Positions 63,400 to 64,000 of a stretch of DNA of 64,000 nucleotides are shown here, one piece after another. Position numbers and translations under genes: made by a program. Positions within the stretch are counted from its first letter, which is position 1; every line of letters begins with the position of its first letter. The DNA is from an uncultured Alphaproteobacteria bacterium (lineage in GTDB: Bacteria; Pseudomonadota; Alphaproteobacteria; Rhizobiales; Aestuariivirgaceae): NCBI GenBank assembly GCA_937872985.1, contig CALMUW010000042.1, forward strand, positions 1 to 64,000, given 5' to 3'. A model generated the notes under the pieces. It worked only from the letters and a program-made list of their open reading frames with translations. It searched no databases and was not told where the DNA came from.

Positions 63400-63472
63400 G
63401 ATGAACCTCCACTTGTCACTGGAGGGGAAAGGAGCAGCCGAAGGTCACGGTTCCCTCAAGAAATCGTGTGCC

Positions 63473-64000
63473 TCAGCACTCCACCACATTGACGGCAAGC
63501 CCGCCGGTGGAGGTCTCCTTGTAACGCGCGCTCATGTCGAGGCCGGTCTGGCGCATGGTCTCGATGCAGCTGTCCAGCGGCACGAAATGCGTGCCGTCGC
63601 CGCGCAGGGCAAGCGAAGCCGCCGCCACCGCCTTCACCGCGCCAAAGGCATTACGCTCGATGCAGGGCACCTGCACCAGGCCCCCCACCGGATCACAGGT
63701 CATGCCCAGGTGATGTTCCAGCGCGATCTCGGCGGCATTCTCCACCTGCTCATTGGTGCCGCCCAGGGCCGCGCACAGGCCCGCCGCCGCCATGGCCGAG
63801 GCCGAGCCCACCTCCCCCTGGCAGCCCACCTCGGCCCCGGAGATCGAGGCATTGTGCTTGATGATGGTGCCAATGGCCGAAGAGGCCAGCAGGAAGGTGC
63901 GCACCCCGTCCTGATCCGCCCCCTGACAATGGTCGAGGTAATAGCGCATGACAGCGGGGACGACACCTGCAGCGCCGTTGGTGGGGGCCGTCACCACCTT
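63473..64000 (-). CDS. L-serine dehydratase, C-terminal part (5' end beyond window)
   Basis: The last 175 residues of an iron-sulphur L-serine ammonia-lyase that deaminates L-serine to pyruvate. [44 protein letters not shown] (cluster cysteine), [32 protein letters not shown] (two further cysteines) and the end [14 protein letters not shown] are typical of the SdaA/SdaB alpha domain. The reading frame is open to base 64000. The N-terminal beta domain is outside the window. Confidence 0.95.
   Translation of the reverse strand, partial: KVVTAPTNGAAGVVPAVMRYYLDHCQGADQDGVRTFLLASSAIGTIIKHNASISGAEVGCQGEVGSASAMAAAGLCAALGGTNEQVENAAEIALEHHLGMTCDPVGGLVQVPCIERNAFGAVKAVAAASLALRGDGTHFVPLDSCIETMRQTGLDMSARYKETSTGGLAVNVVEC

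Overview
The window comes from a GC-rich alphaproteobacterium, most likely a member of the Hyphomicrobiales (Rhizobiales). The signs are a BA14K-family protein, DUF1150 next to an Hsp20, the rpoN-hpf-ptsN cluster beside lptB/lptA/lptC, a ChoXWV choline transporter and a DUF2924/serine-recombinase module. No species can be named from the sequence alone.

Bases 1 to about 23,500 are an integrated mobile element (prophage or phage-like integrative element) that runs off the left edge. Reading leftward it holds a short regulatory gene, small phage proteins, a Sak4-like ATPase, a helicase, a Cas4-like PD-(D/E)XK nuclease, a primase-helicase, a RuvC-like resolvase, a ParB-domain amino-methyltransferase, a C5 cytosine methyltransferase, a DUF488 cargo pair, and the small and large terminase subunits (the large one is cut by the window edge). 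A separate leftward unit (DUF2188 plus two unrecognised proteins) is divergent from an XRE repressor/ImmA peptidase pair across a compact two-operator control region. The right end carries DUF2924, a large serine recombinase and its companion gene, about 330 bp from a tRNA-Ser(GGA) whose 3' end faces the element.

Bases 23,823 to 64,000 are chromosome. In order: tRNA-Ser, msrA and a Cys-rich MarR regulator; pckA; a class A penicillin-binding protein; a Gfo/Idh/MocA oxidoreductase; choXWV; a leftward nucleoside uptake and salvage operon (bmpA, two-domain ABC ATPase, two permeases, cdd, punA, deoA, deoB); hsp20-DUF1150 behind a sigma-32-like promoter; ptsN, hpf, rpoN, lptB, lptA, lptC and a ribonuclease D-like gene; tRNA-Leu(CAG); an NDUFA9-like dehydrogenase; uppP; a GST; queG; a hydrolase; infC; a PepSY/two-component system; rpmI-rplT; pheST; pgi; a BA14K protein; and the end of an L-serine dehydratase gene.

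The points most worth a second look are: two long same-strand reading frames superimposed over the cytosine methyltransferase; a 407-bp non-coding stretch with iteron-like repeats and competing hairpins beside the primase-helicase; the unrecognised two-gene unit under phage-type divergent control; the DUF488 cargo pair; and a mosaic palindromic repeat family found at two chromosomal gene ends.
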